Shown here: one piece after another, positions 10,432-22,218 of the stretch
Position numbering within the stretch: the first letter of the stretch is position 1
Layout: each line of letters opens with the position of its first letter
Assembly: GCA_022828595.1 (NCBI GenBank)
Contig: JAKGHH010000005.1
Span: forward strand, 26,672,193-26,736,192
Reading direction: 5' to 3'
DNA from: Nelumbo lutea
Lineage: Eukaryota > Streptophyta > Magnoliopsida > Proteales > Nelumbonaceae
Length of the DNA: 64,000 bases
Program-made: the position numbers and the translations under genes
Notes under the pieces: generated by a model
Told to the model about the DNA's origin: nothing
Database searches by the model: none
The model's input: the letters and a program-made list of their open reading frames with translations, nothing else

Positions 10432-11542
10432 GGGTCATTTGGTTCATGACCAGAATCGGAATGGAAATCCCTTGGAATTGAAATTAGAATGGTCCATTCC
10501 CCCTACCTGTCTGGTTCAGATAAGAATCAGAATTGGATTCGATTAATGTTATTTGGTTCATAAAGAGGTTGGAATTAAAATCAACCATGATTTCCAATTT
10601 TGCCCCTAATAAAAAACATATAAAGAATCCTTTACTCGTTTGCTCATTTTGGCTGGTTATATTCCCAACTGAGATGTAGCATCTCTCACATTAATCTAAT
10701 CAGAAAAGAGGGGTTTATTAGATTTTTTTTATATGAGGCTAGATGTGGTTACTTCTTGACCTATCTACACGAATAATAGGAGTACTTGTCTAAAAAATCC
10801 TTTCATCAGAGAGACACCATTAATAAATGCAGGAAGACCCTTGCAAAACATTGACGAAAAGAATAACTATGCAATTTTCGTTATAATCCTCGAAGCTGGA
10901 TCGACAAGCTTTGACAGGAAGCTGTGATTCTCCGAAAGTTGGATCGAAAAGAATAACCTCACCGGCCTCTTTCAAAATTTTTTGAAATGACTTCTTTCAA
11001 AATAACCTCGCTAGTTCAATGTGATTCTCCGAAATGGCTTCTTTCAAAATTTTCTACATGCTCCTCCTTCATACCATCCTGCCATTGTCTCCATGAAAGA
11101 TCAATTCCAAGCTTGACTTAGAGACACAAAAACGAAAAAAATGCCCACCTTTTTCATTTCCTAGAAGAAGAGTAGGATAGAGAGGGGGAGGGAGATCGAT
11201 GATCACTAACTTGGCCGGAGTAGTTCAGGTTGGATTTAGAATTCAGCCACCGAACTGTTGAAGGGTTTGAAGGAGGGAGACAAGAGATGAAAAAGAGGGT
11301 TGGAAGCTTGGAATCAAGGGTTTGAGGGTTTTTTTGTCATTTTCATTCTTCTTTGTTTAATCGGTTAGAATGGGAATCCGATTCTGAGGGGGTGGGCTGG
11401 GTGGCCATTCTCTCAAATGGGGAATGCCATTCCGCCCAGAGTGGGAGTCTGATTCAGATTACAGTAAACGAAATAGTTGGAATCGAAATGGACCATTCCG
11501 ATTTTGATTCCAGGTCTCTATTCCTATGAACCAAACATACCC
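10432..11542. mobile_element. PIF/Harbinger-like non-autonomous element, 3-bp TSD
   Basis: The left end is GGGTCATTTGGTTCATGACC. The right end, read on the other strand, is GGGTATGTTTGGTTCATAGG. Both go on to AATCGGAATGG, giving imperfect terminal inverted repeats of about 40 bp. The element is flanked by the trinucleotide TGA (10429-10431 and 11543-11545), of which one copy belongs to the interrupted RNase H codons. Removing it restores the reading frame across TKHIE|IDRHF. The 1.1-kb interior has no transposase, so it must have moved in trans. The 3-bp duplication and TTTGGTT ends fit PIF/Harbinger; TGA departs from the usual TWA. Confidence 0.85.
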
Positions 11543-11720
11543 TGAGATTGATAGACACTTTGTGAATGAAAGGGTTGTGTTTGGAGAGCTATGTATTCCT
11601 TACATGTCATCTACACGACAAGTTGCTGATGTATATATTAAGGGACTTACTAAAGCTAGATTTGGAGACTTGGTGTGCAAGCTAGGCATGATAGACATCT
11701 ATGCTCAGCTTGAGGGTGAG
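11543..11720 (+). pseudogene. Copia 1 RNase H C-terminus
   Basis: The frame reads IDRHFVNERVVFGELCIPY, then STRQVADVYIKGLTKARF and LVCKLGMIDIYAQLEGEC, the standard C-terminal end of copia polyproteins, running to the stop at about 11733. The stop lies just inside the LTR (which starts TGTTG at 11721), as is common in this superfamily. Confidence 0.9.
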
Positions 11721-11838
11721 TGTTGTGGGACTTAACAGTGTAGGCCTCGATCCATTTATGTTATGTCTTACTATTTCTTGTTGGGCTATACTTCTATTAT
11801 TTTGTGTTAATGGGCTTGGGCTTCCTTACTTTAAGTTA
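11721..11838 (+). mobile_element. Copia 1 3' LTR, left part
   Basis: The LTR begins TGTTGTGGGACTT immediately after the purine-rich tract CTTGAGGGTGAG. It is interrupted after 11838 by the large MULE and resumes at 26772. The last nine bases (TTTAAGTTA) are the target duplication of that MULE. Confidence 0.85.
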
Positions 11839-11966
11839 GGGTAAAATATAAAAACCTCCCCTAAAGTTTTTGACAATCATAAAAACCTCCCTTCTATTTC
11901 ATTTTAATAAATACCTCCCTTGAACTTTTGAAAAAATCAACAAAAACCTCCCTCCTATCATTGATC
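11839..11966 (+). repeat. MULE left terminal inverted repeat
   Basis: It starts GGGTAAAATATAAAAACC and pairs with 26635-26762. Sub-repeats of the form AAAACCTCCC followed by a run such as CTAAAGTTTTTGACAATCAT recur about every 35 bp. The shared block CTAAAGTTTTTGACAATCAT is identical in both ends. Confidence 0.9.
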
Positions 11967-12811
11967 CAAATGAAAATCTTCAAGGTGTCATTCAAAATAT
12001 GCTAGAATGCTAAGAATGCCCTCATTTGATTAATAACACTTTTTACAAGTCTTTTTTCAAAGCAAAATAAGTGTAAACCCTAACATCAGGAGACTTGTAG
12101 TGGTGCCATCGCTTGAAATATTCCATTCGCCAAAGAAATGTTTCCCATTTTTCGATAATTGTTCTTCACCGACCATTATTCTTTAACAACGAGTGTTCAA
12201 TTCTGAAGCCCATTTACTATGGTTGTTATTCTCTATTTAGAGAACAAGCAGTGGCACTACTAAAAAATAGTTTAGATGCTCCTTCTTCTTCTAACATGAA
12301 TTTCAAGAGTTTCCGGGATCGTGGGTTGTACAGAAGTTTAGCCATCAAGAAGTAACTACGGTGACTAGGGCCATTGGATTTGAGCAATTCTTTTGTTGAT
12401 GCGTGGGATGAGTGGCATTTTTCAGCCAAAGCAATATTGGGTTTTGTTAATAAGCATTCTAGGAAATAGAGAAAAATTTGGTGTCTCATGATCATTAACA
12501 AAGTGGTTGGACAATTCGGTGTCTCATGATCATCTCTTTGATAAATAATAACAAAAGCAATCTACGAACTACTTATGAAGATTTTGATGTCATCTCACCA
12601 TTTGCTTGACTTGTACTCTTATATTTATGCTTAGTTTCAAATCATGAATGCCATTCAAGTTTAGAGACCTCTGACCTTTCCTTGCCCCATGTTCCACCAA
12701 TCAGTCCATTTCCTGAGAGATGAACAAAAGAATTAATGTGATATGATATTAGGCACCCAATGCTACCATCCAAATCTTCTGGTTCCACCTTTGCAAAAGG
12801 GATCAATTGAC
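11967..12811. other. MULE interior, left side
   Basis: No recognisable protein. A short plus-strand frame (12113-12355) and an overlapping minus-strand frame (12226-12501) have no motif that I know. This is probably the non-coding body of the MULE, up to the copia insertion at 12812. Confidence 0.5.
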
Positions 12812-13012
12812 TATTAGGCAGTGTATGCCCTTACCTCCAATTAGAATGATGTACATTATGACATTTATTGTGAATCAATAAAGTACATATTTTATTCATG
12901 TTATTATGGTGTGTTTCTGTGTAATACCCTTAAACTGGACACATATGAGACTCGTGTTAGTTTAGAATCTTCACAGCCGTTGGATATATATGGGGAGATT
13001 TATCCTACCAAG
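12812..13012 (+). mobile_element. Copia 2 5' LTR remnant
   Basis: This matches the first 200 bp of the LTR at 15997 (GTATGCCCTTA, ATGATGTACATTAT, AATAAAGTACATATTT, ACATATGAGACTCGTG). The first dinucleotide reads TA instead of TG. At 13008-13012 (CCAAG) it jumps directly into pol sequence, so the rest of the LTR, the primer site and gag are deleted. Confidence 0.85.
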
Positions 13013-15996
13013 AAAGGTAATTTTGAATCCTATGTTGTAGAAACCAATTTGTTGGTAATTTTTGCTTCCTGGTGTATTGATTATGGGGCTTCGACTCATG
13101 CATATAACTCACTGCAGGGGCTCAAGATAAGAAGTTTGAGTGATGGAGAAGTAACTCTTTACTTGGGGATTTCTGCGAGTGTTGCAGCAGAGGCTATAGG
13201 AACCGTAGAGTTATTTTTCAAAGAATGATCTATTGTACTTAAAGATTGTCTTTATGTACAGAATTTGAGAAAAATTTTGATTTATGTTTCAAAATTGTGT
13301 GCGGGTTGATATTCTATTTTTTTTTTTTTGTAATACAATTACTATCAAAAGAAATAACAAGTTCATCACATGCAGAGAACTTGAGAATGGTCTCTATTTT
13401 CTTCATCATTCTCTAAAAACTAACATAGTCGAAACTACAAGAAAAGAATTCGTGATACAGTTAATCCCACGTGCCTGTGGCATTACCGACTTGGCATATT
13501 AATATAAATCATATTACAAGGTTGATAAAAGATGGTCCTTTGGATTTTCTAACTATAGAAGATCTTCCCACTTGTGAACCTTGCCTTTAGGATAAGATGA
13601 CGAAACAAACATTTAACAGTAATCCTGAAAGATGTACAGGCACGTTTGACCTTATACATACTGATGTATGTGGTCCCATGAGTGTTAGGAATCGTAACCA
13701 AGACGTGTATTATATTACATTCACCGATGATTATTCTCGGTATGGTTAAGTGTACTTAATGAGACATCAGTCTGAATCATTTGAAAAGTTCAAAAAATTC
13801 AGACAAGAGGCCGAGAAACAATTAGGGGGTGAAATTAAGACCCTTCAATCAGATCGAGGTGGTGAGTATCTCTCTAATGAATTCAGAGACTACTTAAAGG
13901 TCAACGGGATAGTATCATAATTAACTCCTCCTGCTACACCAAAGTTAAACGGTGTTTCAGAAAGGAGGAGTAGGACCTTATTGGATATGGTCTGGTCACT
14001 TCTCATGCACTAAGAGTTGCTCACATCCTTTTGGTGTTACGCATTGGAGACTGCGATATACGTATTGAACTGGGTTCCAACCAAATTAGTTCTGAAGACT
14101 CCCTATGAGCTTTGGACCGGAAAGAAACCAAGTGTAAGACACTTGAAGATTTGGGGTTGTTTAGCACACGTTAAAAGAATGAGTGCGTAAAATTGGAATC
14201 CAAGACCAGTCGTTGCCTATTCATAGGCTACCCCAAGGGCTTTGTAGGTTACCTATTGTATGACCTAGATGAACAGAAGATGTTCTATAGCCGAAATGCC
14301 CATTTTTTGGAGGATGATTACATTCTAAACAATCATTGTCAGGAAGTTGTTCTTGATGAGGAGAGCTCAGGGGTAGTGGGAGGTGTCCCACAAGTTCTAG
14401 GTAGTGACCAACCTAGAAGATCTACCTGGGTTTTCAGGCCTCCAGTCCGTTTTAGCTATGACCAGGATAGTTACCTGGTGGAAGCTGTGATTTGTGAGGA
14501 GGATCCCGTTACTTATAGAGAAGCTATGTTGAACATAGATTCCTTGAAGTGGGTAGGTTCCATGAGAGCTGAGATGGACTCAATGAACCAATGGAGTCTG
14601 GACTCTAGTAGATCTGCCCCCTTGGGTAAAAGAAATTGGTTGCAAATGGATATATAAGAGGAAGAAGGGCCCCAATGGTAAGGTTGAGACCTACAAGGCT
14701 CGTCTGGTGGCGAAAGGGTATATTCAGAAAGAAGGCATCGATTATAAGGAAACCTTTTCGCCGGTGGCATTGCTTAAATCCATTAGGATCCTACTAGCTG
14801 TAGCAGTATACCATGACTACGAGATTTGGAAAATGGATGTCAAAACTGCATTCCTGAATGGAGATCTTATTGAAGATATTTATATGTAGCAACTGCAAGG
14901 TTTCATAGATGCAGGTCAGGAACACATGGTAAGTAAATTAAATAGATCCATATATGGACTTAAGCAAGTTTCTAGGAGTTGGAACATCCGGTTTGACTCT
15001 ATTGTCAAAAAGTTTGATTTTGAACAGAATCTAGATGATCCCTATGTTTACAGGAAATCCAGTGGGGATAATGTTACATTCTTGGTTCTGTATGTAGATG
15101 ACATTCTGCTCATTGAGAATGATGTAGGAATGTTGACTACGGTGAAAGTATGGCTTTCAGAGCAATTCTCCATAAAAGATATTCGAGAAGCCTCTTTTAT
15201 ACTAGGTTTTTGACTCTATAGAAATAGATCGAAGTGGATAATAGGATTATCCCCATCTGCTTATATTGGCAAGATAGTCAAGAGATAGAACATGGAGAAC
15301 TTCAAGAAAGAAAATGTTTCTTTCAGGCATGGAGTCACTCTCTCCAAGGGCATGTCTCCGAAGACTCCCGAGGAGATTGAGGGCATGAAGGACGTTCCCT
15401 ATGCCTCGGCCGTGGGGAGCATCATGTATGCCGTGCTGTGCACTCGTCTAGACATCGCTCAAGAGTGAGTATAGTAAGTAGATTCCAAGCCAACCCAGGG
15501 CAGGAGCACTGGACTGTTGTGAAAAACATACTTAAGTACCTTCGAAGGACAAAAGAGTTTTGTCTAGCATTCGATGGTAGATCATTATAGATCCAGGGGT
15601 ATACTGATACCGACTACCAGTCAGATCCAGATGGTAGAATGTCTACATCTGGTTATATCTTCATGATAGGATTGTGTGTTGTTTTGCTGAAAATCAGCAA
15701 ACACGGGTCCTAAGTAGTAAGAATAACAGTCCACAACCCAAGCCGAACACATTTCCATAACTGAGGCTGCCTAATGAATAAAGGTGTTGATTTTGTAATT
15801 TGGAATTCCGCACATCACCCATTCCACTGTTGTGTGACAACACTGGATCTAAGGGAGATTGATGTTAAAAGGTAGCATCAACGGAGAATGTGGCAGACCC
15901 ATTGACTAAGCCACTAACATAGAAAGTGTTTGAGAAACACATGGAAAGTTTGAGACTCCGGCTTATACCAGATTGGACCTAAGTGCAAGTGGGAGC
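13013..15996 (+). pseudogene. Copia 2 pol (protease to RNase H)
   Basis: The order is: protease (13060-13230) with WCIDYGASTHAYNS, where the active-site Ser is now Tyr; gag-pre-integrase and integrase zinc region (13280-13640, badly frameshifted); integrase core (13640-14180) with TDVCGPM, SDRGGEY and NGVSERRSR, so all three acidic residues are visible, but stops interrupt it; polyprotein linker and reverse transcriptase (14193-15213) with KMDVKTAFLNGDL, SIYGLKQ and an intact LYVDDILLIEND box; and RNase H (15214-15980), heavily mutated but ending in ADPLTKPLT and FEKHMESLRLR. A purine tract (AAGTGCAAGTGGGAGC, 15981-15996) precedes the 3' LTR. The family is of the tobacco Tnt1-94-like type. 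It is non-functional. Confidence 0.9.
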
Positions 15997-17903
15997 TGTT
16001 AGACAACGTATGCCCTTAGCTCCAATCAAAATGATGTACATTATCACATTTATTGTAAATGAATAAAGTACATATTTGATTAATGTTATTATGGTGTGTC
16101 TCTGTGTAATACTCTTAAACTGGATACATATGAGACTCGTGTTAGTTTAGAATCTTTACAGTCATTGGATAGATCTGAGGAGATTTATCCTGCCAAGTCT
16201 GACATTGATGTGCCGCCAAGTTGGTTGGGGTGGCTTGTCTCAGTTGCTAGGGTGAGACCTGAGGTACATGTAGTGTGGGTTTTTTGAAACCCTGAACCAG
16301 ACCAGAATTCCAGTATTGCCCTGGACATTGGAGTCTGGTGGGCAAAAATGGAGACTCGATTATGATACTTCACTAGGTGTCAGACTGGGCTATCTTTGAT
16401 ATGCTAATCAGTGAGATCCTTAGAGGGGGTCAAAACCTAGGTATGTTGGGATAGTCCAATAATTCATCTGAGTTGGTGATCATAGTGATAGGATCAGCCC
16501 TTTTGTCGGATAAAGGTAATGATCGGAGATGTACTCTCTCTGATGGAAACCAAAACTACTAGCAATTGATTTCAATAGTTGAAATTTGTTTTGCAAAATA
16601 TATTTATATAGAGACATACATATATATTATGGTTTCAAAATGTTTGCAAAATGTTTTAATTCCCAGGATCCATGTTAGTAGAGAGTGCAACACTGTTTCT
16701 TGCAGCTGAGGGAGAGGTCTTCTCTTGTCGGGCAGTGTTTGATCATTATGGGCTGAGAGGTCAAGTGTAAGACCATTGAGGTTAATACCTGATGGGCTAA
16801 TCTTGCATCTGCCCACAGTCCCTGTGTTTTTATAAGGTGGTTTGGCCCAGGGACCACTTAGTGTAAGTGTTGGGCCCATTAAGAGCCCATGGTGATGGGC
16901 TCAGGGGTTCACTATTCCTTACAGTGAATTCAACTAAGCCTTGTAACAGAGGCTAGGCTGAACCCATGTGGCTGATGTGTAGATCAATGTTTGGGTCCCA
17001 CACCATACAAGGAAACCCAACTGGACAGCAGTTTGGAGGTCGAATTAGCACATAGACTTAATGGGCTTAAGCCCCTTTCGAATTGGTTTAAGTTGATTAA
17101 TTAAAGACGGGTGGTTCTGGGATTTAGATAAGCAAATAGGATAGGGAGTTATCCTTATCCACTTAGAGAGTCCAAATCCAAATAATGATTTGGATTAAGA
17201 AACTCCTAATAAGATTATGAGGGCTGATCTAATATGTAGATAAGATAAGGGTTTATCCCTATCTCTTAAAGAGAGTCCAAATTCAAATAAGGATTTGAAT
17301 TAGGAAACTCCTAATGGGATTAGGAGCTGATCTCTTCAAGGATATAAAAGAAGGAGGAGGGCGAACTTCCAGTAACAACAATTAGATCTCAGATCACAAA
17401 AAGAGAGAAGATAGTAACAGTAAGATTGCGCCATCTTTTGCTCTTGTGCCCTCCTCTTGCTGCCGCTATTGCCAGTTCATTCTCCATTGTAGGAGCAATC
17501 AAGAAGGGTTCTTGATATCAGTTTTTGGAGAAAAACTGATATGAAGTCGTGCTCACTCACCCTCCATCGAATTCTTGTAGAAGGATTCGGTTCTTGTGAA
17601 GAATCACCTGCTTATTCTGCTCCACCCTATGCTGTGTCATCTTCAGTTGGAGCAGTCTTTGGAATTTTCCTTGGGTGTGAACACCTTTGTTGGGAGTTAC
17701 TGATACTCCGTATCAGGTACACCCTTCTCCTAGTTTTTTGTTTCAGATCCGGTTCGGTTTAGGTTCAAGATTGATCTTTGAAAATGTAGATTTTCTAAAA
17801 TAGGAAATATGATTCCCACATGGGAGAGAGAGAAATTTTTGAAATTTCGCCCTACCTTCCTGCAGGGTTCGGCCATCCATATGATGGATCTCTCATCTCT
17901 TCA
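15997..17903 (+). mobile_element. Shared copia LTR (3' of copia 2, 5' of copia 3)
   Basis: It begins TGTTAGACAACG directly after the copia 2 polypurine tract and ends CTCTTCA one base before a tRNA-Met primer-binding site. This gives a 1,907-bp LTR with TG/CA ends, long for Ty1/copia. The same LTR thus serves the element on each side. That arrangement arises by unequal recombination between LTRs of neighbouring copies or between LTRs of one element. It contains several partly repeated AAACTCCTAAT blocks (about 17180-17320) and a TATA box at 17343. Confidence 0.85.
17343..17350 (+). promoter_or_regulatory. Candidate TATA box in the copia LTR
   Basis: TATAAAAG lies about 560 bp before the LTR end and is followed about 30 bp downstream by a CAACAATTAGATCTCAGATC stretch that could hold the transcription start. 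This placement would mark the U3/R boundary of the LTR. Activity is unknown. Confidence 0.5.
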
Positions 17904-17904
17904 G

Positions 17905-17917
17905 TGGTATCAGAGCC
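17905..17917 (+). other. Primer-binding site, initiator tRNA-Met
   Basis: TGGTATCAGAGCC, one base after the LTR end, is complementary to the 3' end of plant initiator methionine tRNA, the standard primer for copia minus-strand synthesis. It fixes the LTR boundary and the plus-strand orientation of copia 3. Confidence 0.95.
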
Positions 17918-19636
17918 ATGTTCAAATCTTGAACCGAAATAGACCAGATCTGAACCTGTGCAAATAGGCAGAAGGCGTTTTACCCGATTTCTACAGATAA
18001 TTGTTTTTCTGGGAAATCGGTTCCCAGATTAAGGGCTATTGATCTGAAATTAAATCTTTATAAATCTGAATGATATTTACAATATTTCTTTATACTTTTC
18101 TTAATTTATGGGTTGTTCGTACAGTGGAGGTCGAATTATTTAATGGCACAGGAAAACTATGATTTGTAATTCTTTATTTTTTGGTCTGTAATTAATTTTT
18201 AATTTCTAGACTGAATGTTTATAAATTCGATCTGATGTAATATTAATAGAAAAATAGGGTTTTTCTAATTATTTTATTTCAAGATCGAAGCTGAATGCGC
18301 AGGAGAAGGAGATTTTGTAGATGGAGAAATCGCTATCTGCGATCTGTAGTTTGTGAAACTGCAAATTGAGATCTAACATCTGTTTTGCAGGTAGCATATG
18401 TGCGAATAACCCTAATTCTATTTTTTGATTGTCTTTAATCAGTTATTTAATTTCAGATCAATTTCTTGAATTAATTATTGAATTAAAAATCAAACCTTAG
18501 ACCAACCAGATTGGACCAAACTGGTTAGACCAAATCTGTGGTTCGATGGGGGCTGTTCTCAGCCCTAATTTCCCACTCTTGGGTCAAGGGATTGATGTTT
18601 AATTGTAAGACTTAATTCGGCCCACACCTGTAAGGCCCATTTTTAAGGAATTAAAACTACTAAAGCCCACTAACTGCAGAAAAGCTATATGGGCCAAACT
18701 GCTTAATGCTATTTAGCCCATATACCTAGATAATATTAATCAGTAATATTATGGATTAAATTGGGCTTTAATAATGTGTTTTACAGATATTAATTTATTG
18801 GATCAATTCTACTTTTGCATGTGATGTATGGATGTGTGATGTGCAACGTTCATGGACCATAAGCACTTAGCCCATGCAGATACGATAGTGGCTCTTGCGC
18901 ACACCATGGCAGAATGCACATCATTGCAGTGGTGGCCCCACACCTCACCTAAAGAGGATCTGGGCGGAACCCTAGCCGTTTAGGGCCCACCGAAATCTAG
19001 CTTTATAAAAGTCAGTGGGAGCCACTCTGGTTTGACCTAAATTAAAATAGGGCATAATAACTTCATTCCCTCCTGAAATATGAGTGCATGTGATAGGGAG
19101 ATTCATATGATGAACTCTCTAAAGGCTTTCCATCATTAGCATGAAGATGGGTCTTTCAAGTAATGAGGAAACACACCATAAAATTGGACTATTCATTTTC
19201 TACTGGATCTGTTGGAATGTTTCATAAGATGATAGGGGCGTCATAGACCGATGTGGGAGGGGCCTATCCTAAAATGGAAGACTCTCTTACGGTACCTTGG
19301 TGTTCACAAATATGATGGGTGAACACTCATTGGACAGAAAGGTTTAACCTAAAATGGCAATGAACCTTGTCTGACAGAGGCCAACGGGAAAGCTCATATG
19401 ATGAGTGGATATGATCCTTCACAGAAAGGTGGAGGGGTTATGCAGCTGAAACAGTTGACTCCATGCACCCTTTGTGATATCCCACATTTCCAGAGACAAT
19501 TCGCAGTCTCCGTCACTGAGATAGGAGGAAAATTTTGGAGATGAACAAATGGAAATGGAACATAGATTAAAATCCAATCTATGTAGATAACATGAATCAA
19601 ATTAGGTTGTGGACTAATATTTTCTTTTTATCAGAA
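17918..19636 (+). other. Copia 3 leader between primer site and gag
   Basis: This is about 1.7 kb without coding potential that I recognise, unusually long for a copia leader. It includes AT-rich segments and a stretch (about 18830-19000) that is more GC-balanced. No separate insertion boundaries are evident, so it may be native to this family. Confidence 0.5.
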
Positions 19637-20410
19637 ATGGCAAATAGACAATTTGTAAAGCTGTTGGATGACAACAAACTGAAAGGACCAAACTATGTTG
19701 ACTAGTACCGTAACTTTATGCTGATCCTAACTTCTGAAAAGTTGGACAAGGTGGCTAAAAACCCTGCCCCAGAGCGTTTGGGAGATAGGGCTTCTGAGGC
19801 CCGCAAGAGGGACAATCAAGAATGGGAAGAGAAGAATTCCCTGGTCCGGTGTTATATCATTGCCTCCCTGGACAATCCCATATAGAGGCAGTTCGATCAG
19901 ATCGAGTTGGCCAATGACATATTGGACAATGTAAAGACAATGTATGAAGAGAAGAACCGTTCTACTCGTCAAAAGGTCTTGAAACAGTTCATTACCACTC
20001 AAATGTCCTAGAACCAACAGGTTCATGACCATTGTCTTTGGATGATGGGCTATATTAATGAACTTGAGGTTCTTGGATCCGGGCTTGACCATGTCACGTA
20101 GGTAGACGCCATCCTGAATTCTCTGCCTCCTTCCTTCAATCCGTTCATCATGAACTATAACATGAGCAAGCTGAATGTCAACATTCAGGAACTCCATAAT
20201 ATATTGCAGAGGGCTGAAGAACTGATAAAGATGGATGAGCCTCTTGCTATGCTTGTTGAAGCTAGCAAGTCGGGCAAGAAAAAGAGAAAGGCTAAGAGAA
20301 AGCCCCAGAAGAAGGTCACCAAGCCCAAGAAATAGAAGAAGGACAGAGCATATGAAGCTTGTCACTTCTGCAAACAGAACGACCACTGGAAGAGTAACTA
20401 TCCTTAATAA
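19637..20410 (+). pseudogene. Copia 3 gag
   Basis: The ATG at 19637 opens MANRQFVKLLDDNKLKGPNY, typical of Tnt1-like gag (UBN2 family), the capsid-like protein that packages the RNA. A basic Lys-rich stretch (20270-20335) and a knuckle CHFCKQNDHWKSNY follow; its last Cys is replaced by Tyr. Five in-frame TAG stops break the gene, several at positions where relatives carry Trp or Gln. Two TAA codons stand at the end of the knuckle. The large minus-strand frame across this region is only its shadow. Confidence 0.9.
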
Positions 20411-22218
20411 CTAGAATCCAAGAAAGGTAATTTCGAATCCAGTGTCATAGAAACCAATTTGTTGGTAACTTCTGCTTCTTGGTGTATTGACTCTAGGGCT
20501 TCGACTCATGCGTGTAACTCACTACAGGGGTTTAGGATAAGTAGAAGACTGAGTGACGGAGAAGTAACTCTTTACTTGGGGACTTCTGCAAGTGTTGCAG
20601 AAGGATCTATTGCACTTAAAGATTGTCTTTAGGTATAAAATTTGAGAAGAAATTTGATTTCTGTTTCAAAATTATGTGTGGGTGGATATTCTATTTTTTT
20701 GGTATTACGATTACTATCAAAAGAAATAACAAATTCATTGCATATGGAGAATTTGAGAATGGTCTCTATGTTCTTCATCCTTCTCTGGAAACTAACATAG
20801 CCGAAACTACGTCGGTTGATATCCCCAAGAAAAGAATCCGTGATATAGTTAATCCCAGGTGTCTGTGGCATTACCGACTTGGCCATATTAATATAGATCA
20901 TATCACAAGGTTGGTAAAGGATGGTCCTTTGGATTTTCTAACTATAGAAAATCTTTCCACTTGTAAACCTTGCCTTCAGGGTAAGATGACGAAACAATCA
21001 TTTAATGGTAATCTTGAGATGTACATGCATGATTTGACTTATACATACTGATGTATGTGGTCTCATGAGTGTTAGGACTCGTAACCAACATGTATACAAT
21101 GATTATTCTTGGTATGGTTACATGTACCTAATGAGGCACAAGTTTGAATCATTTGAAAAGTTCATAGAATTTAGACAAGAGGTCGAAAAACAGTTAGAGA
21201 GTGAAATTAAGACCCTTCGATCGGATCAAGGTGGCGAGTATCTCTTTGATGAATTCAGGGACTACTTAAAGGTCAACGGGATAGTATCACAATTAGCTCC
21301 TCTTGCTACACCAAAGCTAAACAGTGTTTCAGAGAGGAGGAATAGGACTTTATTGGATATGGTCCGGTCACTTCTCTTGCACTTAGAGTTGCTCACATAC
21401 TTTTGGGGTTATGCATTAGAGACTACAATATACATGTTGAACCGGGTTCCAACCAAATCAGTTCCGAAGACTCCTTATGAGCTTTGGATCGGAAAGAAAC
21501 CAAGTGTAAGACACTTGAAGATTTGGGGTTGTCTAGCACACGTTAAAAGAATGAGTGCGAACAAATTAGAATCCAAGACCAGTCGTTGCCTATTCGTAGG
21601 CTACTCCAATGGTTCTATGGGTTACCTATTCTATGACCTAGATGAATAGAAGATGTTCTCTGAAATGCCCATTTTTTGGAGGATGATTACATCCTGAACA
21701 ATCATTGTCAGGAAGTTGTGATTTGTGAGGTGGATCCCGCGACTTATACGAAAGCTATGCTGAACATAGATTCCTTGAAGTGGGTAGGTGCCATGAGAGC
21801 TGAGATGGACTTAATGGAAACCAATGGAGTCTGGACTCTGATAGATCCGACCCCGGGGTAAAAGCAATTGGTTGCAAATGGATCTATAAGAGAAAGAAGG
21901 GCCCCGATGGTAAGGTTGACACCTACAAGGCTTGTCTGGTTGCGAAAGGGTATACTTAGAAAGAGGACATCGATTCTGAGGAAACATCTGCGGTGGCTAT
22001 GCTTAAATCCATTAGGATCCTGCTAACTGTAGCAGCATACCATGACTACGAGATTTGGCAAATAGATGTCAAAATTGCGTTCCTGAATGGAGATCTTACT
22101 GAAGATATCTATATGTAGTAACCACAAGGTTTCATAGCTGCGGGTTAGGAACACATGGTATAAAATAGATCCATATATGGACTTAAGCAAGTTTCTAGGA
22201 GTTGGAACATCTGGTTTG
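20411..22218 (+). pseudogene. Copia 3 pol, truncated in RT
   Basis: Protease reads WCIDSRASTHACNS, with Arg in place of the catalytic-loop Gly. The integrase zinc region is well kept (HYRLGHIN and CKPCLQGK, 20870-20980). The core shows SDQGGEY and NSVSERRNR, so two acidic residues are present, while the first (in the TDVCGP segment) lies across a frameshift at about 21045. The reverse transcriptase begins at about 21720. Relative to copia 2, 138 bp between GAAGTTGT and GAAGCTGT repeats is missing. Pol stops abruptly at about 22218, inside the SWN..FD segment before the YVDD box, so RNase H and the 3' LTR are absent. Confidence 0.9.

Larger units (their letters stand above)
7700..11720 (+). 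mobile_element. Copia element 1, internal region (interrupted)
   Basis: Read on the plus strand in order, this region holds the gag C-terminus, protease, integrase, reverse transcriptase and RNase H of a Ty1/copia element, followed by a purine-rich tract (about 11708-11720) and the 3' LTR. The 5' LTR and most of gag are missing; the left edge joins a LINE scrap. A PIF-like element occupies 10432-11542. Stops and frameshifts occur throughout, so it is defunct. Confidence 0.9.

Noticed and set aside
17905..17917. Possible tRNA gene fragment
   Set aside because: Only the 13-bp tRNA-Met 3' complement is present, directly after an LTR end. It is a primer-binding site. I found no tRNA cloverleaf anywhere in the window.
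19727..20386. 219-residue minus-strand frame
   Set aside because: It lies exactly antisense to copia 3 gag and only exists because gag has few stops on that strand.
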